64,000 nucleotides of DNA from Sistotremastrum niveocremeum HHB9708 (lineage: Eukaryota > Basidiomycota > Agaricomycetes > Sistotremastrales > Sistotremastraceae): positions 48,727 to 112,726 of the forward strand of contig KV419442.1 in the NCBI GenBank assembly GCA_001630475.1, given 5' to 3'. The notes under the pieces were generated by a model. It did not search any database and was not told the DNA's origin. It saw nothing but the letters and a program-made list of their open reading frames with translations. Of the stretch, positions 35,580-47,791 are shown piece after piece. The translations under genes were made by a program, and so were the position numbers. The stretch's first letter is position 1. Every line of letters starts with the position of its first letter.

Positions 35580-36245
35580 TTGCGACTTGATAGATCCATC
35601 AACTGCACAACGCGCGCTGGTAAGAAATGGCCGTGTCGGTCGTTCCAGGTTGGCGAGCCCAGATGGTCTCGCACGACGACAAAAGCCTGGTCGGTACTGC
35701 GCATTTTTGCCTATGATTCGCTGCTATGAGTCCGTATGAGGAGCAGCTTCGTGTGCCACGAATGCATCCAAGCTGGGATTGAGCTGAACATTGTCGCGAG
35801 AATCGAGCGGGCCTGCAGTGATGGAGTGATGAGATCGGAGTTTCAAATCTTCCTCGATGAAGCTAGCATGCAGCAGGGCATTGTTTGAAGCATGCCGCGT
35901 CTACTCTCTTGGTCTAGTCAGCATTTCAGAGTCTGTACCTCCTTGCTCTACGGTTTATTTCCCTCAAGCGCCGCGACTTAAGTCGAAATGGATATCACGT
36001 TTCATTCTTCTGACACAGTTTATTACTAGTTGATCAACGTCGTTTCAGCTTGACTGGTTTCGCCAATCATTGACAACCGCAGGTCCGCAGCGGCGGTCGT
36101 TCTCAAATCAGTATTTTACTGTGCATGTAGCCCTCGAGGCCTCAACTTGATTGTCGAAATCATCCCTGCTCATTTTGACCCCTGGCGATGAATGCCTATT
36201 TCGCCGCGGTTCCCTGGCGATCCCCCATTGGACGGGCTTACTCGA
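35580..36245. repeat. Upstream flank of SSP2, duplicated copy 1
   Basis: Words here recur about 2.49-2.50 kb downstream: GATCCA-CA-C-GCACAACGCGCGC at 35590 against 38080, GATCGGAGTTTCAAA at 35834 against 38378, AGCGGCGGTC-TTCTC at 36087 against 38594, and GTTTCGCCGC-like plus CCCTGGCGATC at 36191-36220 against 38706-38735. The spacing equals the distance between the SSP2 and SSP3 start codons (2,480), so this is the flank of a tandem duplication. No gene is seen in it. Confidence 0.7.
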
Positions 36246-36952
36246 GTATACTCATACTTCAGGGACGATATAGTGGTTGAACCGCATTTTTGAAGACTAA
36301 AAGCTCATACAAGACGCATCACATCGGGAATCGGAAGAGCTCTTAGCTCTGATCTGCATTTGGTCGCAGCTGGATGCGTCACCTCGTACTCGTACCCACC
36401 TTCATCAACGCTCCTACGATCATTCTTTCCGCTAAGAGATGTCCTTGCCGCGACCAAGATCTGTCGATGACTACCGCCTGGGGCCCTGGTCGGCCTCCCA
36501 GACCGTCCGCGATGATCTGTTGTTCGCATATTCAGGTACACATGAATCTACGACTTCGGAAGGTTTTTCTCGAGACACTGTTGATCTTCCCTCGCACGAT
36601 ACATGAAATAGTATGTGAGTAGTATTTTCGAGCTCAAACCTGAAAGAGATTGTTTTCTCCTCGGGCTTTGACGCGGTGACCTTTCATTATCTCTTCAAAG
36701 AGTAGTAATGTTTAGTTGAAAATGTCGCTGTATGGTCATCACCGTTTCCTCGTCCTATTTAATCCGTCTTTGGCGTGCACTTCTGGTTTTCGACATCTTG
36801 CCTGGCTCCCGTATTAGGTCCTGCAAGCAGTTGGACTTCATTCACTCGATAACTCGCACTATGATGACTAATTTAAAGTATGCAACAATATCGACACGAC
36901 TTCAGATCAGTCCCATCTATCCATCCTTCTCTCGACCATCTCATTATTCCCT

Positions 36953-37896
36953 TTACCCGTGGACTACTGTTGTATGCAGCACTCTCGTCCAGAGGGTTGT
37001 GACCGTCAGCCTATTTGGTATCGACGCGACATGATTCTACGAAGTCGATGAGTTTAAAAGAAGAAACAGGCAGTGCGGAGGGACATACGACAGTTGCTTT
37101 GAAATTTTGTTGGATTATTTGTGCCTGGGTAGTGGCCCGTTGACCCGGAGGAAGAGCTTGAATCGCATTAGCACGATGGATGGCATCCGCCAGAATGCCG
37201 TTGATGAGGGTGTCCAAGTGCTGAGCGACAGCGAGAGAACCCGAGGTGACAAATTGGTCTCGAAGGTATGCACTGACTGCTACATTCGCGACGTTCGCGC
37301 TAGTAATAGTGTGCGAATTCATGGCATTTACTACGAATGTGGCTTTCTGCAGGTTTCGGTATCAGCGAATAATTATGAAGATGGAAGAGTAGTAAGGACG
37401 GACAGCGCGGTTGATTGCACTAGCCAAGAAAAGAAGGTTGCTAGGACCATTGATCACGTCGGCCATATCTTGGAGTTGCGTAGCACGAGAAATTCCGATG
37501 CTGTTTAAGGCTGCTACGACATGACACATTCCCGAAGCCTGCATCGCTGCTTCCAGGACTTGAAGTTCAACAACATGGTCTTTGATGAATAGAATCAGCT
37601 TCTGTTACTGAATCAAAGACGGTGCGTGGCGACTTACCACATGCGGATCCTTGGGGGATGTCATTTCCAAGCGGCGTTTGTTGACGACTGACGGTTGGAC
37701 GCGTCTGCGAACCGGAAAGAACGAAGTTGAGAGCCGGGCGAGCATGGAGACAATCTTCTGCAACAGCTGTGCGAACGTTCAGGCCGCACACCACACTTCT
37801 CTTGTTCAGAGAGTGGGTGCTGTTGGTGGGAAGAGCCATAACATTTCCGACCAACGCAAGAGCTGCAGACAAAATGGTGATTTGCGACCAGCGCAT
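36953..37896 (-). CDS. Small secreted protein, paralogue 3 (SSP3)
   Basis: Four exons (37896-37638, 37579-37404, 37346-37089, 37036-36953) give 258 aa. The signal peptide is MRWSQITILSAALALVGNVM followed by ALPTNSTHSL. The body reads RSVVCGLNVRTAVAEDC, LNFVLSGSQTRPTVSRQQTP, DHVVELQVLEAAMQASGMCH, then TITSANVANVAVSAYLRDQF, ending with LTVTTLWTRVLHTTVV. It is closer to SSP1 in sequence than its position would suggest (it shares MRWS, the RSVVCGLNVRTAVA core and SALNFVLSGSQTRP-like text), which hints at gene conversion or movement of a copy. The exon 2 donor is GTCCGT, which is unusual. Confidence 0.88.
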
Positions 37897-37991
37897 TATG
37901 GAGAGATGATAAGTAGAGGGTCTGAAAGAAAGGATAAAAAGTGAGCGTAAGAACTAGCCAGCTAGATGATGAACTCTACTGCACCAAGTTT

Positions 37992-38001
37992 ATATTTATA
38001 C
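37992..38001 (-). promoter_or_regulatory. TATA box of SSP3
   Basis: GTATAAATAT on the minus strand, about 100 bases upstream of the ATG; identical to the SSP1 box. Confidence 0.65.
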
Positions 38002-38064
38002 AACCCACACTCTCAATTAGTAGGCCATATTGGCCGCGCACTCAGCGCTTCGATGGGGCGCTCG

Positions 38065-38765
38065 GGGAGTTGACAGATCCAGCAGCCACACAACGCGCGC
38101 CGAGAGCGGATGCCCGTGCTCTACTTAGCTCGGAGAGCAACTTTGCGGATCTGATAACGCGACTTGGCGACTTGACAACAAATTAGGCCCTCCGAGTGCT
38201 CCCAGAAGTATGCCGAATATTCTTTGCGTCACTGCTGCGTGTCCTCATGAGTTACTGGCTGGATTCAAGTCAGTATCATTGCACACAACGTCGAGAAACA
38301 TGCGCACGGTTACTGCGAATAAATGAATGATGGATTTGGTGACGAAACGCCGCGATCAATTTGTGAGCTGAGTTGTGGTGATCGGAGTTTCAAAGTTGTC
38401 AGCTTGCCACGTCGACTCAACTTTCGAGTTCAATTGTGTTCAATCCTTGCTTCAGGCTCATTTCTTGCTCTGACGGAGGAGTGAAGTAAGCATTTGGACG
38501 CAACATGCTCTCTGTATTTATGAATCCGGCTAACTTGCTGGATGATACTCACGGTCTTTTTACTACAGTAACCCTGGACTCGGTTATCAACATAGCGGCG
38601 GTCATTCTCGCATCAGCCTATTGCCTTCAAGCTCTCAACCTGATAGTCGAAATAATCCTGAATTAATCGCTCGGTCATCATCGTCTCCTGATGCCGATGA
38701 TCAACGCCTGTTTCGCCGCAGTCCCCTGGCGATCCGCCCTTCAAGGGACTCCTTCTCACACGGCC
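38065..38765. repeat. Upstream flank of SSP3, duplicated copy 2
   Basis: Partner of 35580-36245; same order of shared words at a constant offset of about 2.5 kb. Similarity fades beyond about 38.77 kb. Confidence 0.7.
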
Positions 38766-39062
38766 GAATAGATGCCAAACGCCAAAATATTCGCCTTGAT
38801 TCAGGGATTATAAAACCTTTCTGAGGAATGACAGACTGAAGCGTTGTCACCACACCGAGAATCAAAAACCACCAGCTCCCAAGCAGCAATAAATTTTCTG
38901 GCTAGGAATACCGGTATTAATCAATGTCATCCTCGACCTAGATCTGCCAATCAGTCATCTTGCCCTTCTCGGGGCGTCTCTTCGGCCCCCGCATCTGCTT
39001 ATAACGGTTTTCACCAATGCCAAAAGCTGTCTTGTGGTTTTCTTGCGCAATTACAAGATGCT

Positions 39063-39218
39063 ATGGCTTCGCGTCTTCTCCTCAAGATAGCATTGAGTAT
39101 CTCAATCATTATCTTTACAATCATATCTGAGCCTTTGAGTTTCGAATCAACCGGTGTAGCGACTGAGCCCGATTCCCGTGAGATCTTGAATGGATGGGGA
39201 AATGTTCTCAGTCGTTGA
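39063..39218 (+). CDS. Possible 51-aa hydrophobic secreted peptide
   Basis: An ATG frame of 51 codons with a strong hydrophobic N-terminus (MASRLLLKIALSISIIIFTI, then ISEPLSFES) and a polar C-terminal half ending GWGNVLSR. This could be a signal peptide followed by a ~28-residue mature peptide. A TATA-like TTATAA lies near 38999-39004, about 60 bases upstream. It has no CaaX end, so it is not one of the pheromone precursors. It could equally be a chance frame. Confidence 0.35.
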   Translation: MASRLLLKIALSISIIIFTIISEPLSFESTGVATEPDSREILNGWGNVLSR

Positions 39219-39828
39219 TCATTTGGCAGGCCTCTTCCGCGGGTCGAACACGGGTTTTCTCTTGAACTCTGAATGCTGTTCCCGTCGATGTGCCCCATCC
39301 AAGCCTGTTCGGTAGCCTCTATGGCTCTGTCCGAGACAGGTAACTATGGGGCAAATAATGACTCGTCTCGATGCCTCAGACCGATCACTCGATTGATGGT
39401 GACCTTGTTGATGACATCGTGTGTTGAGATACATCCCCGTCTTCGATTAGCTCTAGAGTAGGTTCCGATGAGTGTTTATACAAGAGTATCTTGTCACCAA
39501 ACCAGTGCTGCAGCTGCGTCATGCATTGCTTAGTAAACCAGTCAAATATTCTGCTATGGAATAGAATAATCGACAATCGATTCGGACTCTGTTTACAATA
39601 TTGATGGGCACATTGATAGTGGCGATTCAACAGGAAAATGGACAACGCGACAACATAGCACTAATCACAGGCGACGAAGGGATCGTAAGAGTGGCTGTAA
39701 GCGTCATGCGGAAGCTCAAGACTCCATAAAATGAGAAGATGTTCCAGGTTTGATGCCTGATATCTCCGGGCGATCTGTCGACAACGATAAATCACAGCTA
39801 TTGAAAAATGCAACAGCGAAAGGCTCAC

Positions 39829-39927
39829 TTAGGCAATAACACAATAACCAGTCGCTTGACCGCCTCCTCCATCAGGAGCGTCAGAAGAGGGAGGCTTGGA
39901 TGATTTGAGAGTGGTGAAAATATCCAT
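39829..39927 (-). CDS. Mating pheromone precursor (CVIA), copy 4
   Basis: A 33-codon intronless frame gives 32 aa. It starts MDIFTTLKSSKPPSSDAPDG and ends QATGYCVIA. The MD-F-T/S-L-K opening and CVIA end are shared with the plus-strand copies at 49.7, 52.1 and 60.7 kb. CVIA is the classic CaaX box: the Cys is farnesylated, VIA removed and the Cys carboxymethylated to give the active lipopeptide. In tetrapolar basidiomycetes such peptides are ligands of STE3-type receptors and define B mating specificity. A TATA-like CTATAAAAG (about 40013-40021, minus) lies about 90 bases upstream. It lacks the VSHN stretch seen in copies 1 and 3. Confidence 0.88.
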   Translation of the reverse strand: MDIFTTLKSSKPPSSDAPDGGGGQATGYCVIA

Positions 39928-40898
39928 GGAGTGTCGAGCTTTGGATGTTGGATGCGAAGCAACGAGATTGAGAAATCACGTTTGCTGCCTTCGAGTGCTC
40001 CAATTCATAGCTCTTTTATAGGAAAATACGGGCCGAATCAGGTACTGCTGATCGTTATCGTTTCCGCAAGCAGCAGGTGAAACGAGAAGGCCATAGAGTG
40101 CAGATGCGACAACAAATGGGAGGAAATGGTATTCCGAATGAATTAGGGTCAGAGCTCGTTGCAGAAAGCCAGTAGTCCAAGTCGGTCTACTGAGATCGCC
40201 AAGCCAGTCCAGATAGCACTGCCTAGTCAGAAGTGTCGCGACCTGCGATAGTAGCCACTAGGCGGTGCTAACTAACCGCAGACAAACAATTGGATTTTCA
40301 GGCACGACGATCCGCAAATCAATTCCGGAGTCCTCCAATAGATAAGGCATTTTAAAGAGAATCATAGGCTTTCCGGTTCGATCCGATGATCGTCAAAGCT
40401 ATTCACAATCATGTACGCATCACGATCGGGCCAGCGCCTGATAAACTTGCCCTGGTCAGAAAAGGGAAGAAACAGCGCCAATGGTACGCTGTTCAATTGT
40501 GTTTCGTGAGACCAAACTCTAAACTTCGGACTGGCACATGGGACGCGTAACCTACAGAGATCCAGCGAAGGGGACGATTCGCCGCTGACCGTAAATGAAA
40601 AGGTTGTACAACTTGCAAGTGACTCTACTTCCCGTGCCTAGGTTCCTGAAAGACGCATGCCGTTTATTGTGTGTATTAAATTTGTTCAATACCGGTATAG
40701 TGAAGGTAGAGACTCTAGAAGCGGGAGAGGGAGTAGAAGAAACCGAAAACAAGGGAAGCAGAGCATTATGAGTGAGTGGGTATGAATCGCAACATGGTAA
40801 ACAACGAGAAGTCACGAGAAAGATATCCAAGGAACGCATCAGAGACTAAACTAGGCACAGAACAAGCTAAGATCGGGCACACGACGAATGTCTGAAAC
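39928..40898. other. Intergenic, upstream of pheromone copy 4
   Basis: Holds the promoter of pheromone copy 4 (TATA near 40013-40021) and the 3' flank of KAP123. No other gene is supported. Confidence 0.5.
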
Positions 40899-43800
40899 CT
40901 AAAGGTAGGCACCCAAGCCAGCTGCTTGGACCTTCCCTGGAAGCTCCGCATTCAAAGCCGCGACAAGCTGAATGAGCTCCGCACGACCTTCGTCGCCCAG
41001 TTGATCCCCACCATTGGGATCCAACACGTGTGCGAACACAGGGAGAAGTTGATCGATGTAAGGCGACATGGCTTGAGGGTTGACGCGGAAGAGGTAGAAG
41101 ATAGCCTTGAATATCGGTCGGTTTTCCAACAGATCGTTACGCAGAGGTAACACGCCGAAAAGAACAGGAAGGACTTTGTCGAGGGGGAGGGCAGCAACGT
41201 TGCGAGTGATAAGACGAGCGACTGCTCCCGCAGCGTTATCGCGTGCATTGAGCTTAGCAGAGGGGGCATCAGGGGCGAGCTGGAAGTGATGTTGCAAGGC
41301 AGTGAGGATGGTGGGGTATTGTGATGACAGATCGACCTCGGTGTTCTCAACCAGGAGGCCGATAGCGAATGATGCATTAGAATGAACTTCCGCGTCTTCG
41401 TCGGACAGAGCTTTCAGGACGAGTTGAAGGATCCTGTCAGTGAAAGGGGTGATTGCCCCTTTCATCCCCGATATAATCTCCGCAATGGTACCGACGGCAG
41501 ATGATCTGTCGCTCAGTGACCTTTTCTTCTTCTAGATGGGCACTTATATGAGTAACAGTGGCGAACAATATACGGAGGACGCTTACGTAATACTTCGCGA
41601 TAAGCGGATAGAACACTTCGAGTGCGCCCACGAAATCACGTCCCAGGGTCGCGGCCATAGCAGCGACGACGTCGCCAGCACTGGAGATGAGTACGGAGTC
41701 AAATTCGGCTTGATCTTCTTCCGCCCCAGCGGGATCCTCGTCGTCTTGATCAGGATCCTGTTGGCACATAGCCTTATTCTCAAGGATTGATTTGACGAGA
41801 TTGCCTATCTCTTCGAGCTCTAACCAATGGTATCAGTCAGCTGGTCACAGAACGAAGAGAGGAGGTACTTACTATTCTCGACGAAGCCGGGTCCGACCTT
41901 TTGCAGCGTCTCCGCGATGCCCACGCAAAGAGAAGAAACGACACTCCTACAGACACAGATCAGTATTCTCATTTTAAAGATCGAGGTGATGGACAGAATG
42001 AGGAAGAGTCAGAAATAGTTCGCGTTCGTCTCATGGCCAAGAGGCTCGAAGTGAGCTGAGTATACGAAGATTGTTCATCACAATGCCGCACAATGCGACT
42101 CAGGGGAGAAAACCCATAAAGAGCACTGACTTGTTATCTTCCGTTTCAACCATGTTTAAGAGCGCGGGCAAGACGTGATTGATCAGGTCCTTGACTCTCG
42201 GGTTCAATGGAACAGCCTTCACGATCGTGATCAGTATATTTCGGGAAAGTGATTCGGCATAAACTCACGGAAGCGGCACCCTGTTCCCAGTCTACGGGAT
42301 CGCTAAGCTCATAGAATACTCTGATGAATTCGAGCAGACTCTCGACGGCACTCTTGCGGATTCCTTCATAGTAGTGTTCCAAGAGAGCAAGGAGCTCAAC
42401 GGTAGCACTTTCCACAAACGGAAGGAAGTGATTGCGAGTCGACAGGAATAAGGCACCGAACGTGTCTGCAGCGATCTCCTTCTCGACTGCAATCGCCGAG
42501 TTGACTTCGAGCAATTTGTCGACGTCGAGATCTTCGAGATCGGAAGCGATCTCGGTGATGTCGATGGATGCGGAAGAGGTGTCGGCCTGGCTACTTGAAT
42601 CAAATGCTTCGACACTCTGTTTCACTAAATGCATTCATTAGTTGATTACGGGGGACATCAACGACGAACTCACACTCTTCTTCGCCAATTTCGCCATGCT
42701 CGAGCTGCTTCAAACTGCTGAGAAGCGCAGGAACAACGGTAGGCAAATAGATAGCGAATTCTTCTTCGAACACGCGACTCATCACGCCGAAGAACAAGAA
42801 ACTGCATTCTCTCAATCTCGCGCTGCCGAGCTCGATACCCAAGAACGCCTGCTTCATCATTTCCGCGAAGTAAGGTCTGAAGGCATCTTTACCGACGGCT
42901 TCGGCGAAAGTACCGATGGCGTCTACGGTAATGCCTCTCAATTCAATCTCTTCGCCTTCGTTGGTGAGTTGAAGGTGGGGTGAGAGCTTTTGAATGGTGG
43001 GTTCGAAGTAAGGAGCGAACTTCTCTTTCGAAGCGTGGGCGGCAGAGCCAATGGCACCGGTGATAACGGATTTGGTTTTGATTGGGGTGGTATCGAGCAT
43101 GAGAATGAGGCGAGTCATGATGGGATCAAGGTATTGATCGATGACGGTGCCGAGGATCTCGAGGAGGGCATCAAGCGCAGTGCATGCAGCAGGTTGGGTA
43201 ATCGGTTGGTCGATAAGGCTAAGGACAGCCTGTAGGGAAATGAATGAGCGAAAGCCACGTATACCATCTCACTACAGAACGTACGGGAACAAGGACCTGA
43301 TGTCTTGAGATGACATCGTCTTCGAGCCACTCGCAGACACATCCAACGCAGGTGCAAGCAGCTTTGCGCACGGTGGCATCTTGATCTTGCAACCCAGCTT
43401 CGATCACGGGCCATACCTGCAACGGTGGAAAGTTAACAACGAGAAGGTCAAGATACGAGGAGATAACGGACCTGATCCATGTGAGGAGCCATGAACTCGC
43501 TGCATCCTTCGATGCTGACTCCCAAAGCCATCATGGCACATCGCCTGTAGTTCGGGTCCGGAGAGCTCATGTACTCAGTGACCAATTGCCTCAAAGCAGG
43601 GAACACTTGAGAAGGAGGGAGAGATGTCGCGAGTGCGTCGATGATACGGAGCGCACTCTGGGAGGCGATGAGTTATGTGGCCATAAAAGCAAGGCAGACA
43701 ACGTACTCGAGAAGGAGCGTCGTCATCGATATCTTCGGGCTCCGGCTCGGTACCGATAGGCATCAATCCCCGGAGAATATTAGGCGCCAATGCCTGATTC

Positions 43801-45012
43801 TGGATACGCGTCTTCTTACTGAAGAGACAATTCGCGATTAGATTGTGGAATACGACACGAGATAAGACTTACTATTGAACTGTCCAGTTGAGTGCATTCA
43901 AGGCCAAGACTCGGAGCTCATCAGGAACGTTGCGATTGCCACCTGCGGCAACTGTGTATTCGATAAGCTGAGGAACGTGTTTCGAAAGGAGAGGGATCTC
44001 GAGGATAAGGAGAGTCTCAATGATATCAAAGATCTGACGACAATACTCCTCGTTCTCCGCTTCGACGGCTTGAGCCGTGACGGTGAGAATGGATGGAATG
44101 AGAGCTTGGAAAGAGGCCTACAATGATGAGACGCGTGTTGTAGGTTGGGGACGAGAGAAGACTTACGATCAGAGGTTTCTCATCCGCATCCAACCACTGA
44201 GCAATGGTTCCGAGAGCACGGACCGTCGTCACTCGGACTTCGAGGCTCTCGGGATCTGCGAGTAGTCCACCGAAAAGAGTGAACAGACTGGGAATGTGTT
44301 GCTGGAAGCCCTCCGTAACACCATCGAGAACCGCGTAGAGGATGTAGATCCCAACTTCTCTTTGACCGGAGACAGCAGAGGTACATGCTTGATTGAGGAA
44401 GGGGAGGAGCTCTGGCCACGTTGACGCTGGGAGTTCGATTACGGCGATGGAGGCAATGACACGGGCTATCGAGTGTCGGACAATAGCACTGATTATGATA
44501 TGAGTGTAACAGAAATGTTGAGTGAAATGATGGATGTACATACACAGGTTCTTGCATTGTCGCGGGCAAAAGCGTGCTCTTAATCTGTTCGCGATCAGCT
44601 TGCGAGACCTCGGCCCACAAATTCAGTTTTGATGCATTGATACGTTTTCTTAACTCAACAGCCGCAAGTTGTCGCACCTAAATAAACCGAAAGGTCAGCC
44701 GAGTCTACGAATGGATCGTCAAGCAATGCTCACTGGCTGTTCAGGCGAGCTCTGAATGATGGAGGTTAGGGCAGGGATACATTGAGGATTTTTCCAGAAT
44801 TGCTTGTTGAGGGTAGTGGTAGCCTTTTTACAGTCAATCAGAATGACGATCATGTTCAAAAGTCGTGAACACCTACGGCTTTGATGGCAACAGTATCCGG
44901 TGAGGTTGACTGTTGCAGGAGATGGTGCAAGCTCTGGACGAATTCCTGGACAAAATAATGGATATGACGCGCCACGTAGTCGAGGAAAGAGAGCTATGCA
45001 TACGTTGGCCAT
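40899..45012 (-). CDS. KAP123: Importin beta-4 / karyopherin Kap123
   Basis: A long multi-exon gene of helical HEAT-type repeats. It starts MAN (45012), with exon 2 EFVQSLHHLLQQSTSPDTVA and then ATTTLNKQFWKNPQCIPALT. Next come SSPEQPVRQLAAVELRKRIN, the characteristic importin N-terminal segment, and HSIARVIASIAVIELPASTW. The protein ends VQAAGLGAYL with TAG at 40899. Length is near the roughly 1,100 aa of Kap123. The acidic loops (EPEPEDIDDDAPS; DPDQDDEDPAGAEEDQAE) and the YYEGIRKSAVESLLEF repeat fit this importin. Kap123 carries ribosomal proteins and histones into the nucleus through the pore, with release by Ran-GTP. It is a conserved housekeeping gene and a useful anchor for comparing this region across species. 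Confidence 0.92.
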
Positions 45013-45560
45013 AAGAAAGAGTCGATACGAGGTTACGAAGGGATAAAGAGACGAGAGTGGAGGGTGTCCGCTGCGAGGCAGTGAAGAAAAAAAGTTGACG
45101 GAGTCTGAATTTTAACTTATATAGCACAGGGTCCGCCACGCGACTCGCGCATTCCGTCGACGGCACATCCCTCAGGGTCAAACGAGACAAAATAATGAAT
45201 GTCGTGTGGAGAGCTTGGGGGACCTGCTTTGATGATAATTTCCAGAAATCTAAATTCTGAAGCTTTCATTCCAGTGAGGCTTTGAAATTGCCGTGAAACC
45301 TCGTTTCGCGCCATATTGAAATTGCATTTCGAGCAACGCTGATATTGGACAAGGGAGGGGATTCACAGAATTTTGAGGAACTAGATATCTCAAGAAGCGT
45401 GTTCACGCACGAACTCGAATCACAAGAACGAGAACAACACAATACAAAGGGACGGCGGTGCGCGAGAACATTCATTCTTGTATAAATACTTAAGTAAAAT
45501 AATTCCAATACATAAACGAAGTCTGAAAGTGAACATGAACGAAGTCTGAAAGTGCGAGCA

Positions 45561-47125
45561 TTAATACTGCCATGTATGAAGTTCAAGTGAGTCGGAAGTG
45601 GTGTGGATGTGATACAGTCTTCCTGCACAAATGTCTACGGTTGGCTTACATCTCAATATCCCGGGATTACTTGCGCAATCACCTTTTGGTAGGCCCCGCT
45701 TCATGTATATCCAACCGGGTCCGTCATTTCTCGCGCCAGCGAGCATAAAAAGGCAGTCAGTAGATGGGCTGTCTGCTATGAAGCGATCAGGACTCGGACA
45801 TTCAGTGATATCGGTAACTTTTCCATCCACCAGGGAATATGAAATCACTGTCATGGATTTCCCATTCGCCATTCCAGGTCCTTCATAAAGTAGAAGTTGG
45901 TCAGTACACATAGAATCGTCTCCTGGAGGTGCTAAGACTGAGCCAGTACAGCTCCCGGTCTTCATCCCCTTCGGGACTGCCGTTATGATATCGGCGCGGC
46001 TCAACGGAAGGGGTTGAGGGCTCCATGGGTGATAGTTCAACTTGCTGTCAAGTGGGGTATGGCTGGAAGGAATATTGGAGGGGATGTTATAGCTTAAAAT
46101 CGTATATTGTTTGCAATCACCCTCGATGACTTCGGCGGGAAGTATGAGTTTCCGAAGCTGCGGGCACCAAGTCATAGGTCCAACAATTTCATTTCTCTAC
46201 TATCTAGTCAGTCGTGTCGTGATGTACTCATAAGCCTACGTCACTCACGGAGTAGAACTTCTCAAGGCTCTGCAAGACAAGTTCATCGTGGACCGAGGTT
46301 CGCCAGTTCGAGATATAAACAGTAGATGGAGGGCAGAAGACTATGACAGGTGGATCACATTGCATGAGCATTGGACGTTCCTCATTTGGGCCGAGTTCCG
46401 CGTCTTGGAGTACCAGCAGAAATCGGTCATCTATATATCCAAAATTCTCCGAAGCGATAGAGAACTCTATGATCTCCCCTACAAAGCACGCTGTGGGATA
46501 TCGTCACTGTCCAAGTCGACGTCCTGACCATTCTGACATAGCAGCGCGAGGATGACAGTAACGCCATCGGAAAGAAGTTCGACCCCGGAATCGATACACG
46601 GGCCTATGGCCCACGTCCAGGATTGTCTATCGTTCTGTGGGTCACAGAGGAGCCATGCGTTGTCCTTAACGTTAAGGAGGATCGTGTCGTTGAACCTATA
46701 AATATGTCTAACAGGAGCGGAAGATAAAGGAGCGAGTTTGGGGTCCAATAACGTGGATGCGTGGGTGTATCGCAGTGGGGGGATCGGATTTTCTGGGGTA
46801 CTCATTTGCAAGCGTTTGGAGATATGAAATCCTCGTAATGCTTGTCGATAGAGGTCTTCGGCTGTGAGATTCATCAGCGTGTGTTCGATCGGCAGCGGGA
46901 TATCTCCGCTATCACGAGAATTGATCAGGAGATAACTCGAGCTGAGGATCAACTTGCGAAGCTCAGAGCATGTCTGATGCGAGAGTGATTGAATGAATAT
47001 TTTGAATGCCGGTATGCTGGATCATTGTCGATACTCACCTGAGCGTATGAGACGATATCCTGATAGGAACATCCAAGCATGAAAGCTTCCTTCAGCTCCA
47101 GAGGACAGCTCATGAAAGTGGCCAT
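45561..47125 (-). CDS. F-box-type protein, paralogue B
   Basis: The start at 47125 reads MATFMSCPLELKEAFMLGCS, then YQDIVSYAQ, over 29 codons. This matches the 29-codon first exon of the gene at 26758. Exon 2 begins TCSELRKLILSSSYLLINSR and continues to ILALLCQN. After a short (about 38-nt, GTCAGG donor) predicted intron the frame resumes with CFVGEIIEFSIASENFGYID, then RNEIVGPMTWCPQLRKLILP, and ends HTWQY at TAA 45561. The last exon (ADIITAVPKGMKTGSC; YSLVDGKVTDITECPSPDRF) parallels the last exon of paralogue A. The short intron is the weakest point; a frame error there would make this a recent pseudogene. Predicted role: substrate adaptor, by analogy with paralogue A. Confidence 0.7.
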
Positions 47126-47791
47126 GGAGTTGGATCGTACTTTCCCAGTGGCACAACGTTGAACGTTCAAAGAGCTCAACCGCAGAATAATTGGAATAAA
47201 TACAACAGGAAGGTGACGGAGGTTCTTGTTACGGATACGCGGCAGGTTGAGTGTCTTGATTCTGAAATTCTGATTGCCTTGCGTAGAACTAGGGTAGGTG
47301 GTAGTACGCGCAGAGGACGCGTTGTGTTCATTCGCGCGGTTTGCCACCGAAGTCGGCAGGAACGGCCGATGTATCCGACGGCAGCCAAGTTCAAACCCCG
47401 ACTCAAAACCTTCTTTCACGACGGCGGCGACGAAAACTCTTCTCGACGATCACATGTGTCTATATTCGGAGTTCTGGTTTCTGGTATCTATAATGAGTGG
47501 AATAGGCTACATTCTAAGAGCGTAATCATTCATCAAATGATGTTCTTCTCCAACGCGAGTCCTGTGCACCGATGGCATCCGAGAATGTGAATTTCCTTAT
47601 CGGGCGAGTGTGTTGACGGATTCGCTCTTCTGAAGAAAAATCGTCATCTGAGATCCTTGGCGCGTTACTGTGATGTCACCGTTTTTTCCTCCTATATAAG
47701 ACTGACGCGTCCCGTCGAAAGCCCCATTCTCCTTTCTTCCCCCCACCATCATCCCCACATACAAACCCTCTTTTCACACAGCTACTACATC
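47126..47791. other. Intergenic with ferritin-like gene promoter
   Basis: CTATATAAGA near 47692-47701 and a CT-rich leader precede the next gene. Nothing else seen. Confidence 0.5.
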
